Positions 1 through 8,276 of a DNA stretch of 64,000 nucleotides are shown here, one piece after another. The notes under the pieces were generated by a model, which saw nothing but the letters and a program-made list of their open reading frames with translations, did not search any database and was not told the origin of the DNA. The stretch is taken from NCBI RefSeq assembly GCF_039540405.1, contig NZ_BAABEY010000036.1:310001-374000 (forward strand), written 5' to 3'. The first letter of the stretch is position 1; every line of letters starts with the position of its first letter. Source of the stretch: Ravibacter arvi. GTDB lineage: Bacteria; Bacteroidota; Bacteroidia; Cytophagales; Spirosomataceae. The position numbers and the translations under genes are program-made.

Positions 1-1
1 T

Positions 2-919
2 GGCTTATCCATTGTGCGGGATCTTGTGGCGCTCCAAAATGGCGAATTGAAACTTGACAGTACACAGGGAAAGGGTACGGAAGTCAGGGTGTCGATCCCT
101 TACCAGGTGGTTGATGTTCGGGAAATGAAGCAGGTTGACGAGCAATTGCCGCAGACTGTCTCTTTCCGGTCGGGCAGCCGTGTGCTCGTTGTGGAAGACA
201 ACCCGATCAATCAAAACCTGATGGCCCACTACCTCCAGGAACTGCAGATTGATTTTGAAATAGCCGGAAACGGCGCCGAAGCTTTGGAAAAAGTTGAGGC
301 TTCGGATTTCGACCTGGTTCTGATGGACGTCCAGATGCCTGTCATGGATGGGTATTCTGCGGCCCGTCAAATCAGGAATGAGCTCCGGCCGGACCTCCCG
401 GTTGTGGCCATGACTGCACATGCGATGGTGGGGGAGCGGGAGCGCTCGCTAAGGCACGGCATGAACGACCACATGACCAAGCCGATCCGGAAGGATAAGC
501 TGATGGAGGTGCTCGCCAGGTACCTGGCACACCCCCCGGCAGCTCCGGGTGAAATACGGGCTGCGGAAAAAAGCGACCCGGTTTTCAGTTGGATTGACCC
601 GGCTTATCTGCGTACCGTCAGTAACGGTGACACGGCCTATGAGCGTATGATGACCGCACAATTCATGAAAGTGCTGCCGGAACAGCTCGAAGCACTGACA
701 GCGGCATTCGAATGCGGGGACCGCCGATCAGTCAGCCGCATCGCGCACAGCCTGAAAACCACTGTCTCAGTGATGGGGCTGGACTCCCACCTGAAGCGTA
801 ACCTGGATGCGCTCGAAAATGGGGAGCGTACAGGACGGGACGTTTTATGCCACGTACAGCGCGTTGCCGGGGCGGCTTTAAAGGAGGCAAAGGTATACCT
901 GGAAGGATTGGAGCCGTAG
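2..919 (+). CDS. Hybrid sensor histidine kinase, C-terminal part (5' end outside window)
   Basis: The frame is open to the left edge and its first residues, GLSIVRDLV, are the G2 box of a histidine-kinase ATPase domain, so the true start lies upstream; the GTG at 14 is internal. Counting from that GTG, a CheY-like receiver spans about 56-160 (VLVVEDNPINQ acidic pocket, phospho-acceptor D105 in LMDVQMP, K156 in TKPI). An Hpt domain follows with phospho-histidine H245 in RIAHSLKTT. The ATPase-REC-Hpt order is that of a multistep phosphorelay kinase such as BarA/ArcB. Its signal and output cannot be read here, because the sensor region is missing and no response regulator gene is adjacent. Confidence 0.9.
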   Translation, partial: GLSIVRDLVALQNGELKLDSTQGKGTEVRVSIPYQVVDVREMKQVDEQLPQTVSFRSGSRVLVVEDNPINQNLMAHYLQELQIDFEIAGNGAEALEKVEASDFDLVLMDVQMPVMDGYSAARQIRNELRPDLPVVAMTAHAMVGERERSLRHGMNDHMTKPIRKDKLMEVLARYLAHPPAAPGEIRAAEKSDPVFSWIDPAYLRTVSNGDTAYERMMTAQFMKVLPEQLEALTAAFECGDRRSVSRIAHSLKTTVSVMGLDSHLKRNLDALENGERTGRDVLCHVQRVAGAALKEAKVYLEGLEP

Positions 920-1127
920 CGTCGGTTGATTGGTTGTTTTGGGCACTATTCCGTTCAAAAGCGAACACAAAACTGTCCGGATACGAACATGGTTTTTGCT
1001 TGGTTTTTGGTGTAAATAGTTGTTAATCAGATTTTTATTTGACAGGTATGGCAATTTATATGAAATACGCGCAGGATTGTAACCTTACTTACAGGGTTGC
1101 TGTATTTGAAGCCGATACTATTGTGAC

Positions 1128-3515
1128 ATGATAAAGAACTTTCTGAAAATCACCTGGAGAAACCTGAACAAGAACCGGATGTCTTCCTTCATCAACGTAG
1201 GTGGTTTGGCCTTGGGGATGACGGTGACGATCCTGATCGGGCTGTGGCTGAAGGACGAGCTGGATTATGACAAATCGTTTGACAACTACGAGCGATTGGG
1301 GCAGGTTTACGGGCACGTCACAACCAACGGCAAGATTTATACCGGTCGTGCGATGCCGATCCCCATGTCTACTGAGCTCCGGAGCCGGTATGGAAGGAAT
1401 TTCAAGCATATTTCCATGGCGTCCTGGATGGAAAACCATATCCTCTCATCGGGCGATATTCATGTTGGCCGGAAAGGCTTTTTCATGGAGCCGGAAGCGC
1501 CCGGGATGTTTTCACTAAAAATGCTCAGGGGATCGCAGAACGGTCTTGAAAAACCGAACGATCTGATGTTGTCTGAATCGGCGGCCAAAGCGCTTTTCGG
1601 CGATGCCGACCCGATTACAAAGCAGGTGAAACTCGACAACAAAGACCTGGTGACGATAACGGGCGTCTTCCGGGATTTTCCCGAAAATTCTTCATTCAAA
1701 GGGGTTGATTTTCTGGCGTCATGGCAACTGTATGTTGCCTCTGAGCCCTGGATACAAAACGCGCAGGACAGCTGGGATGAAAATTCCTTCCAGGTTTTCG
1801 CAGAGATTGCTGACAATACGACTTTTGAAAAAGTAAATGCTTCCATTCGCAATGCGAAGCAGGACCATGTGTCGGATGAACAAAAAAACCAGGAATTCCG
1901 GACTATTGTGCACCCGATGCGTGACTGGCACCTGCGATCGAACTGGGAAAATGGCGTGTTGGCCAACGGCCAGGACCAGTACCTGTGGATGTTCGGTGTG
2001 ATCGGTTTCTTCGTACTTGTGCTTGCCTGTATCAATTTTATGAACCTCAGCACTGCCAGGTCGGAAAGGAGGGCGAAGGAAGTCGGGATCAGGAAGACGG
2101 TCGGCTCGGAACGCAGGGCAATTATACTCCAGTTCCTTTGTGAGTCGGTGTTCGTTGCATTGGTGGCGTTCCTGCTGTCGGTTTTGCTCGTAAATATTGC
2201 CCTTCCCTGGTTCAATGAGGTGGCCGGAAAAGCGGTGACCGTCCCTTGGGGCGAGCCTGTCTTCTGGTTGTCGGGGCTGGTGCTTTCCATCCTGACCGGC
2301 CTGCTGGCGGGCAGCTATCCCGCACTCTACATGTCGGCGTTTGACCCGGCCAGCGTGCTGAAAGGAGCCTTTAAGGCCGGCCGTGCCGCGGCCATCCCGA
2401 GGCAGGTACTGGTAGTCTTGCAGTTTGCGGTTTCCGTGACGCTCATTATCGGCACATCGGTGGTGTACAAGCAAATTCTGCACACCAAAGACCGGCCGAC
2501 GGGCTATGACCGCGACCGGCTGGTGATGATCGAGATGCGTTCGCCCGATTTTTACGGAAAGCTGGACATCCTGGACAATGCGCTGAAAAAGGAGGGAGCC
2601 ATCGAATATATGTCGGAGTCGTCAAGCCCGATGAACGGAGTGCACAGCAACAATGGTGGTTTTGGTTGGGAAGGGAAAGATCCAAACCTTACGGCTGTCT
2701 TCGGGACGATCTGGGTAACAAACGACTATGGCCGGAGTATCGGCTGGGAGCTCGTGGCGGGCAGGGATTTTTCAAAGGACTTCGGCGCAGATTCGGCCGG
2801 TGTGATCGTCAATGAAGCCGCCGTGAAATACATGGGCATGGAGGATCCTGTCGGTAAGGTCGTTACCTGGGGCGGCAACCGGACCTACCATATTGTCGGG
2901 GTGGTCAAAGATGTGGTCATGTCATCGCCTTTCGAGCCAGTAAGGCAGGTGGCCTACTTTCTTGACCAGGAAAACGTGAATTTTATGAACTTTAAGCTGA
3001 GCGCCCGGATGCCTGTTTCCGAATCGCTGGCCATTCTGGAAAGAACATTCAAAACGGTTATGCCGGGAGTTCCTTTCGACTACCAGTTCGCGGACCAGGC
3101 CTATGCCGAGAAATTTGTGCTGGAAGAACGAGTCGGTAAGCTGGCTTTCTTTTTCACCTTCCTGGCGATCATCATCAGTTGCCTGGGGCTCTTCGGCCTC
3201 GCTTCTTTTACCGCCGAACAGCGAACAAAAGAGATCGGGATCAGGAAAATCGTAGGGGCCTCTGCCTTTACAATATGGCGGCTGTTGTCTGTCGACTTCC
3301 TGGTGCTGACCCTTGTTGCCTGTACGGTGGCCATACCGGTTTCATACTTCCTGATGCACCGCTGGCTGCAGAAGTATACTTACCGGGCTACCGTCGGATG
3401 GGAATTGTTCGGCGGCGCCGTGGTTCTGGCACTGTTGATCACCGTCGTGACGGTCAGTTACCAGGCATTGAAAGCCGCCGCCACCAACCCGGTTAAAAGC
3501 CTTAGAACGGAATAG
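1128..3515 (+). CDS. ABC transporter permease, MacB/FtsX type
   Basis: A 795-residue inner-membrane permease with the duplicated layout common in Bacteroidota: an N-terminal membrane helix (about 22-43), a periplasmic MacB_PCD-like region, a first FtsX block of helices (about 285-400), then a further helix (about 425-445), a second periplasmic region and a second FtsX block near the C-terminus. The signature following a membrane helix occurs twice, as AKEVGIRKTVGS and TKEIGIRKIVGA, which supports an internal duplication. Such permeases work with a small MacB/LolD-like ATPase to move peptides, lipoproteins or drugs by mechanotransmission, or to sense antimicrobial peptides. The ATPase gene follows 69 bases downstream on the same strand. 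Substrate unknown. The ATG at 1128 directly precedes the first helix. Confidence 0.93.
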   Translation: MIKNFLKITWRNLNKNRMSSFINVGGLALGMTVTILIGLWLKDELDYDKSFDNYERLGQVYGHVTTNGKIYTGRAMPIPMSTELRSRYGRNFKHISMASWMENHILSSGDIHVGRKGFFMEPEAPGMFSLKMLRGSQNGLEKPNDLMLSESAAKALFGDADPITKQVKLDNKDLVTITGVFRDFPENSSFKGVDFLASWQLYVASEPWIQNAQDSWDENSFQVFAEIADNTTFEKVNASIRNAKQDHVSDEQKNQEFRTIVHPMRDWHLRSNWENGVLANGQDQYLWMFGVIGFFVLVLACINFMNLSTARSERRAKEVGIRKTVGSERRAIILQFLCESVFVALVAFLLSVLLVNIALPWFNEVAGKAVTVPWGEPVFWLSGLVLSILTGLLAGSYPALYMSAFDPASVLKGAFKAGRAAAIPRQVLVVLQFAVSVTLIIGTSVVYKQILHTKDRPTGYDRDRLVMIEMRSPDFYGKLDILDNALKKEGAIEYMSESSSPMNGVHSNNGGFGWEGKDPNLTAVFGTIWVTNDYGRSIGWELVAGRDFSKDFGADSAGVIVNEAAVKYMGMEDPVGKVVTWGGNRTYHIVGVVKDVVMSSPFEPVRQVAYFLDQENVNFMNFKLSARMPVSESLAILERTFKTVMPGVPFDYQFADQAYAEKFVLEERVGKLAFFFTFLAIIISCLGLFGLASFTAEQRTKEIGIRKIVGASAFTIWRLLSVDFLVLTLVACTVAIPVSYFLMHRWLQKYTYRATVGWELFGGAVVLALLITVVTVSYQALKAAATNPVKSLRTE

Positions 3516-3523
3516 AGCCGGCT

Positions 3524-3553
3524 GCCTGAGGACAGCCTTCGGTGAGCTCAGGC
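3524..3553 (+). other. Hairpin between permease and ATPase genes
   Basis: GCCTGAG (3524-3530) and CTCAGGC (3547-3553) are a perfect 7-bp inverted repeat with a 16-base loop in the 69-base gap. No U-run follows, so it is more likely an mRNA processing or stability element within one operon than a terminator. The function is inferred. Confidence 0.35.
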
Positions 3554-3584
3554 GCCTCTTATGTAATACTTCATATTTCAAATA

Positions 3585-4247
3585 ATGATTGAACTCAAGA
3601 AAATATCCAAATGGTTCCCGGTCAACGGGGCAAGGTCCTATGTTTTGCGGCATATCGACCTGACCGTAAAACCGGGTGAGTTTCTTTCCATCATGGGGCC
3701 TTCCGGGTCAGGAAAATCGACGCTGTTGAACGTGATTGGAATGCTTGACCGCTTTGATGAGGGAGAATACCTGTTCCAGGGCGAAGAGGTTTCCAAATTG
3801 AAAGAAAAGCAGGTCTCAGCACTGTACAAGCAATACATCGGTTTTGTTTTCCAGGCTTATCACCTCATCGACGAATTGACGGTATACGAAAATATCGAAA
3901 CGCCGTTGCTGTACAAGAATGTAAAGTCCGGCGAGAGAAAGGCCATTGTTGCCGATTTGCTGGACCGTTTTAACATCGTAGGCAAGAAAGATCTTTTCCC
4001 GACGCAGCTTTCCGGTGGCCAGCAGCAGCTCGTCGGGATTGCACGGGCGCTGGCAGGCCACCCGGGTCTTCTGCTTGCCGACGAACCTACCGGTAATCTT
4101 AATTCCAAACAGGGAGAGGAAATTATGGAGGTTTTTACGCAACTGAATAAAGACGGAGTAACCATTATCCAGGTTACACACTCGGAAAAAAATGCCGCTT
4201 ACGGCAACCGCACCATCCATCTCCTGGACGGTTGGCTGCAGGGTTAA
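3585..4247 (+). CDS. ABC transporter ATP-binding protein (MacB/LolD family)
   Basis: A 220-residue cytoplasmic ATPase. Walker A is GPSGSGKST (38-46), the Q-loop lies near FVFQAYH (88-94), the ABC signature starts LSGGQQQ (142-148), Walker B is LLLADEP (162-168) and the H-loop is VTHS near 198. The length is normal for the LolD/MacB ATPase group, which pairs with FtsX-fold permeases, and the permease gene lies directly upstream. The signature helix reads QQQLVGIARAL where most relatives have QQQRVAIARAL; this is unusual but outside the catalytic core. It ends 31 bases before the convergent barrel gene. Confidence 0.93.
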   Translation: MIELKKISKWFPVNGARSYVLRHIDLTVKPGEFLSIMGPSGSGKSTLLNVIGMLDRFDEGEYLFQGEEVSKLKEKQVSALYKQYIGFVFQAYHLIDELTVYENIETPLLYKNVKSGERKAIVADLLDRFNIVGKKDLFPTQLSGGQQQLVGIARALAGHPGLLLADEPTGNLNSKQGEEIMEVFTQLNKDGVTIIQVTHSEKNAAYGNRTIHLLDGWLQG

Positions 4248-4278
4248 CGGCCAGGGCCCCGGCCGGAATTTAACGGCG

Positions 4279-5559
4279 CTACCGTCCGAAACTGAGATAG
4301 AGCCAGGCGCCCGCCGTATAAAGATTCACGCGGCCAAAACCGACCTTCCGGGTCGGTATCTTGATATAGGGCTCTATACCCATCCGCAGATGACGGGTGA
4401 TACGACGCTCATAACCGGCGGAAACGTGCACATGGCTGGCCCAATACCAACCGGTGGAGCCTTCCCAGCTGTACCACCGTATAGACGGGTCCGGGTTTTT
4501 ATAACGGTATTCGTATTTTTCAGTACGCATCTGGTAGTTGGTGGCCCCTAGGGCAAAATGCCAGCTCGAGCCATTTTTTCGTTCCAGGACGTATTTGAGA
4601 TTCACGGGTATTTCTACCATGTCGCAGGTAGCGTCCACGCCTTCCGGTAGTACATCCTGGTACCAGCGTTTCGGCCAGGTGTAATCTCCGGGCAAAGCCT
4701 CATACTTTTTGTTACTTTTTACATAGCCGGTTTGCAGCCAGATATGCCTGGTAACCCGGTAGTCGAGGTGCGCGGCCCAGGCGAAAGTAGGCGGGGAGAA
4801 GTTGGGGACCTTTACCGCGCTCATATCGGGGCCGGCCCCGATGCGAATTGCCCACCGCCTGGTGGAGAGCGGCGGTTCGTCATCTGCGGGATCCGATTCC
4901 GGTACGACCGGCAACGAAGCGTTTTCCGGTTGTTTTACGGCCGGGGCGCCCCATTTCAATGCCCGGAAAGCCGGCGGAACAAGCGGGGTGAGTGAAGCAT
5001 AAAAAGGGGTCTCGCCAGTCCCGCGAGCGTTGCCGCCCCCGGGGTTCCGAGGCTCTCCGCCAGCCACATCCTTCTGGCGAGACCGTTTCTTTGATGCTTG
5101 TTGTCCCGGCGGGCCGGTGGGGCCGGTTACCGGTGTTTCGGAGGCGGCCCGGGCTGCGAGCTTTCCGGATTTCAGGCCTTTGACAGGATTGGCTGCCGGT
5201 TTTTCAGTGGATACGCGGGTAGCCGGAGGAGGAGCGGCTGATTCGCGGAGCGCCGGTTGGGGTACCGTTTCTTTGGACGGCACAGCACGGAACGCGCCAT
5301 GGTCCTGGTTTCCCCGGCCTGGCGAGGTACTGCTGAAATCGCTTTTCCAAAAGTAGACCAGTGAGCCGACCAGGCCCATCAAGCCGGCCAGGATCAACCC
5401 TTTTATGGCACGGTTTTTCCACCAAGCCGGTTTCACGCCGTCTGCTTCATCCAACCGCTTGCGAAGCGCTTCCCAATTATGAGGGTCAAAGTTTGGATCA
5501 TTTTCTTCAGCCGACTTTCTGAAGAAATCATCCAGTTGATCATCTGGCCATTCTTGCAT
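4279..5559 (-). CDS. Trans-envelope protein: anti-sigma-like head, one membrane helix, C-terminal outer-membrane barrel
   Basis: The 426-residue product has an acidic cytoplasmic-type N-terminus (about 1-50, with DDFFRKSAEE and NWEALRKRLDEAD), one membrane helix (about 51-71), a long Pro/Ala/Gly-rich low-complexity stretch (about 75-225) and a C-terminal part with alternating aromatic/polar strands like PorT-family outer-membrane barrels, ending LYLSFGR. It lies directly downstream of the ECF sigma gene and overlaps it by 20 bases, so the two are translationally coupled. That position and the head suggest an anti-sigma role, although no ZAS or FecR motif is visible. If both ends fold as they look, one chain would span both membranes. 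The barrel assignment rests on residue pattern and is inference. Confidence 0.8.
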   Translation of the reverse strand: MQEWPDDQLDDFFRKSAEENDPNFDPHNWEALRKRLDEADGVKPAWWKNRAIKGLILAGLMGLVGSLVYFWKSDFSSTSPGRGNQDHGAFRAVPSKETVPQPALRESAAPPPATRVSTEKPAANPVKGLKSGKLAARAASETPVTGPTGPPGQQASKKRSRQKDVAGGEPRNPGGGNARGTGETPFYASLTPLVPPAFRALKWGAPAVKQPENASLPVVPESDPADDEPPLSTRRWAIRIGAGPDMSAVKVPNFSPPTFAWAAHLDYRVTRHIWLQTGYVKSNKKYEALPGDYTWPKRWYQDVLPEGVDATCDMVEIPVNLKYVLERKNGSSWHFALGATNYQMRTEKYEYRYKNPDPSIRWYSWEGSTGWYWASHVHVSAGYERRITRHLRMGIEPYIKIPTRKVGFGRVNLYTAGAWLYLSFGR

Positions 5560-6106
5560 AGTCGTCTGAATTGATTTTGGATAGCATTATTTTCAATTTT
5601 TCCCTCGCCCTTGACAGGTTCGATTTGGAGGTGCCTACACTAATTTGCAATTTTTCGGCGATTTCTTCGTGGCTGTAACCATCAATGACAGCCATACAGA
5701 ATACAACGCGGTAGACCGGGCTCAGCCTGTTGACCAGCTCCAGTATTTCAGCGTAAGACATTTCGGAAAGCGCCATTTCCTCTACGGCAGCGTCTTTCCC
5801 TTCAATGGTGTCGGTGTTGAACTTCTGATTCCGGCGACGGTAGTGGTCCAGCGCACAGTTGATCATGATTCTACACAGCCAGGTTTTAAACGGGCGGCCT
5901 GCATCGAAGGTGTCAATTTTCGTGAATACCTTGAAAAAACCGTCCTGCATCACTTCCAGAGCGTCATTCCTGTCCTGCACGTATCTCAGGCAGACTGACA
6001 TGGCGTACCCGTAGAACATCTTGTAAAGCTGTTCCTGACTACGGCGGTTCTTTTGCAAACAGCCCGCTAGCAATTCAGACAATACGGCGGAGTTGATTGC
6101 TGACAT
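5540..6106 (-). CDS. RNA polymerase ECF sigma factor
   Basis: A 188-residue sigma-70 family protein of the RpoE/ECF type. Region 2 is seen in LYKMFYGYAMSVCLRYV and the GFFKVFTKIDTF segment; region 4 is the helix-turn-helix GYSHEEIAEKLQISVGTSKS followed by LSRAREKLK. It should direct RNA polymerase to an envelope-stress or surface-function regulon. The start is the ATG at 6106. It forms a two-gene unit with the overlapping membrane-anchored barrel protein downstream, its likely regulator. The target promoters are not identifiable here. Confidence 0.95.
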   Translation of the reverse strand: MSAINSAVLSELLAGCLQKNRRSQEQLYKMFYGYAMSVCLRYVQDRNDALEVMQDGFFKVFTKIDTFDAGRPFKTWLCRIMINCALDHYRRRNQKFNTDTIEGKDAAVEEMALSEMSYAEILELVNRLSPVYRVVFCMAVIDGYSHEEIAEKLQISVGTSKSNLSRAREKLKIMLSKINSDDYARMAR

Positions 6107-6177
6107 ATTGGGGCGGAAATTATCGGAACAATTCTGTCCTTTTTACGATAGGCATTGAAAGTAAAAGGTTTGCCCGA

Positions 6178-7011
6178 CTATATGGGCGCCGGTGCCACTC
6201 CTTTTTGCACGACGGGCCATACACCCGGCTGCGGTACACTTACGCCTTTGGTAGCGCCTCTCACCTTATTGTCAGCCCCAAAATAATAGATGGGCCAGCC
6301 TTTGTAAGTTAATTGTTTTTTGTTGAATACGGTGATCACGTTAAAGAGGCTCTTGTCGAGGGCAGAGGGCAGATCCTCGATTTCGGCCGTAAAAATGGGC
6401 CAGTTGGCATCGTTGGAAAAGTCTTCCTTGGTGTACTTGTTCATGTCCTTTTTGTCCTTGATAAACGTGTAGAGCGTTCTGCCCTGGCCGTCTACAAAGA
6501 ACTGGGTCTCGCCGGTGCCTTCGGTGTAGTCCGACTTGTAAGATTTACCGTCGTTGCCCACCAGTTGCTGGTTGGCGAGCATGATGGTATAGGCCGGTTT
6601 AGCCACTACCCAAACCGAGTTTACGTTTTCTCCCTTTACATCACCGGCGGCTTTGTCGTCATGGAAGTAGTACAAAGGCCACCCTTTGTAGGCAGTTTGT
6701 TTGGTGCCGTCGGTCCGGGTAATGGTCGTAAAATCCGATGTATTGAGACCGTCGCCTACTTCCAGCGTGCCTTCGTAGGCAAAAATCGGCCAGTTGGTCA
6801 GGCAGCCGCCGGAGCAAAGCGATGCGCCGGCTACATCTTTTGTGAAATAGTAGAGCGTCATTCCTTTGTCATCGGTGAGTACTTTCCCCAACGAAGTTTC
6901 ACGGAGGGAAATGTCTTTTGCTGCCATCGGCTCATCTTTGTCACAGGCAGAAAAAGCAAGCGACATAGAGGTGATCAGTCCGAAAGCAAGCAGTTGTTTT
7001 CTGTTTTTCAT
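6178..7011 (-). CDS. Secreted-repeat lipoprotein (Lipoprotein_15/COG4315 type)
   Basis: I chose the ATG at 7011 (277 residues), because from there the product begins MKNRKQLLAFGLITSMSLAF followed by SACDKDE, a clear lipoprotein signal with the lipid-anchored Cys. The longer in-frame opening to 7137 would run into the end of the cytochrome gene. Two tandem copies of the 'secreted repeat of unknown function' follow, recognisable by G-x-T-L-Y-x-F, NWP(I)F and YKGWPxYYF in both copies. The first copy has a CSGGC cysteine pair and the second lacks it. Such proteins often accompany c-type cytochromes, and here the gene follows a di-haem cytochrome gene by 88 bases. Role unknown; an exported redox-associated role is inference. 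Confidence 0.88.
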   Translation of the reverse strand: MKNRKQLLAFGLITSMSLAFSACDKDEPMAAKDISLRETSLGKVLTDDKGMTLYYFTKDVAGASLCSGGCLTNWPIFAYEGTLEVGDGLNTSDFTTITRTDGTKQTAYKGWPLYYFHDDKAAGDVKGENVNSVWVVAKPAYTIMLANQQLVGNDGKSYKSDYTEGTGETQFFVDGQGRTLYTFIKDKKDMNKYTKEDFSNDANWPIFTAEIEDLPSALDKSLFNVITVFNKKQLTYKGWPIYYFGADNKVRGATKGVSVPQPGVWPVVQKGVAPAPI

Positions 7012-7099
7012 CGCAACCAGGTTATAAGTATAAGACTTGTTTAACCCTGATACGGAAAACAAAAGGCCGGGGTTGCTTGGCGCATTTTTTTTTGTGAAG

Positions 7100-8161
7100 C
7101 TACCGGGCCGGTCGCCCCAGCGACTGGATCCAGGCACGAATCGTGGCGGCTCCTTCCCGGTGCATGACGCTCCGGCCCAGCTCGGGCATCATAACTCCCG
7201 GGTCACCTGATTCTATCCTGTATTGAAGAATGGACTCGTCAGGTTTGCCCATCACAATATCGAATTTCCGGCCGCCCGAACCCCTTCCGGCGGCAACCGG
7301 TGTTTTGTTGATACCCAGCAGTGTCGTGTCTTTGTTGTGGACACCCAGATGGAGACCGGAGCTGTTGGCAGGGCCTCCGGGCCTGTGGCAATGCGCGCAG
7401 TTTACATCCAGCCAGGCACGCGCTCTTTCCGGTAAGGTGCCCGAGGCTTCGTCGGACCAGACCGGCGCTTTTTCTACCGTGGCCAGATCCGGCAGATTGA
7501 TCAGTAGCTGTCGTTCCTGCCAGTCTGAAAGCTGATTTTTCCCGGAGGGGGATCGCTCCCATCCTGCGTAGTACCCGTTGAGCTGCCGGGCCGAGGGACC
7601 AAGTGGCTGCAGGGTTTCATTCAGGTTGTGGCAACCCTTACATTGATTGAGATTGGGTACCTGGAACTGGTGCCGGTATTTTTTACCGTCGGTATAGGTG
7701 TAGGAAACTTCGAAAGTCTCGCCTGCAACTTCCAGTAAAGCGTCGTTCTGCGCTTCGTCCCAGACGTAGGTAAGGGCCTTCCACCCACTTTTTTCATGAA
7801 GGAGCAGCCGGGTTTCTATCAGTCTTTTTCCTTTTGACGGGTTGCGGAAATCCTTCGGAAAGTAAAAAGTCTTGATCAGTACGGCGCCTTCCGGGAACCG
7901 GAAAACCTCGGCAGGGTCGAATTCGGCGGAAGTGCCTTCCGGCAAGTAGACAAACCTGCTCTTCTCCGCGTAATCGCTGAAGAGCGGTGTGTTCAGGGAA
8001 TAGGGAGTAACACCCTTCGCAGGTACCTGGTCGCGCAGGTTTCCCGTGAAGAACCCGTACTCCGAAAGCCGGAGCTTCGGAGCAGCGACCGGCTCCCGTT
8101 TCATTGAAACGAATAAAAACCACCCGGTGACCAGCAGCAACAAGACACTGTAATGTTTCAT
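7100..8161 (-). CDS. SO2930/HNE_0200-family di-haem c-type cytochrome
   Basis: From the ATG at 8161 the protein has 353 residues and a signal sequence (MKHYSVLLLLVTGWFLFVS). Two CxxCH haem sites are visible: CKGCH (about 174-178) and CAHCH (about 255-259). The C-terminus (GVMMPELGRSVMHREGAATI) matches other members of TIGR03806. In that family, genes occur as pairs with a parallel beta-helix protein (TIGR03805), as here, with the partner directly upstream. Both are exported and the function of the pair is not established. A start at 8209 would add only repeat-encoded residues before the signal sequence. Confidence 0.9.
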   Translation of the reverse strand: MKHYSVLLLLVTGWFLFVSMKREPVAAPKLRLSEYGFFTGNLRDQVPAKGVTPYSLNTPLFSDYAEKSRFVYLPEGTSAEFDPAEVFRFPEGAVLIKTFYFPKDFRNPSKGKRLIETRLLLHEKSGWKALTYVWDEAQNDALLEVAGETFEVSYTYTDGKKYRHQFQVPNLNQCKGCHNLNETLQPLGPSARQLNGYYAGWERSPSGKNQLSDWQERQLLINLPDLATVEKAPVWSDEASGTLPERARAWLDVNCAHCHRPGGPANSSGLHLGVHNKDTTLLGINKTPVAAGRGSGGRKFDIVMGKPDESILQYRIESGDPGVMMPELGRSVMHREGAATIRAWIQSLGRPAR

Positions 8162-8180
8162 GTGTTTTTTTTGGTTTGGG

Positions 8181-8276
8181 GCTTGAGGTGTTAGCTCTCT
8201 TTCCCCCACCCCTTACGACCCATACCTCACCCCTCATACCTCACCCCTCACCCCTCAAGACTCACCGCTCACCCCT
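8181..8276. repeat. Intergenic GAGGTGTGAGGT-type repeat (copy B1)
   Basis: A degenerate heptamer-like array of CCTCACCCCTCATACCTCAC units, opposed by a short TTGAGGTGT arm at the left end. The array runs into the 3' end of the beta-helix gene: the last residues of that gene (RGER) and its TGA stop are read from repeat units. Other copies lie near 37426, 38195, 39541 and 45852. Confidence 0.75.

Noticed and set aside
7012..7137. Upstream extension of the secreted-repeat lipoprotein
   Set aside because: It would overlap the end of the cytochrome gene and place the lipoprotein signal at residue 43.
8181..8276. CRISPR array, considered for the regular CCTCACCCCT units
   Set aside because: Units are 7-12 bases long without spacers of constant length, the array is part of an inverted repeat, and no cas genes are present.
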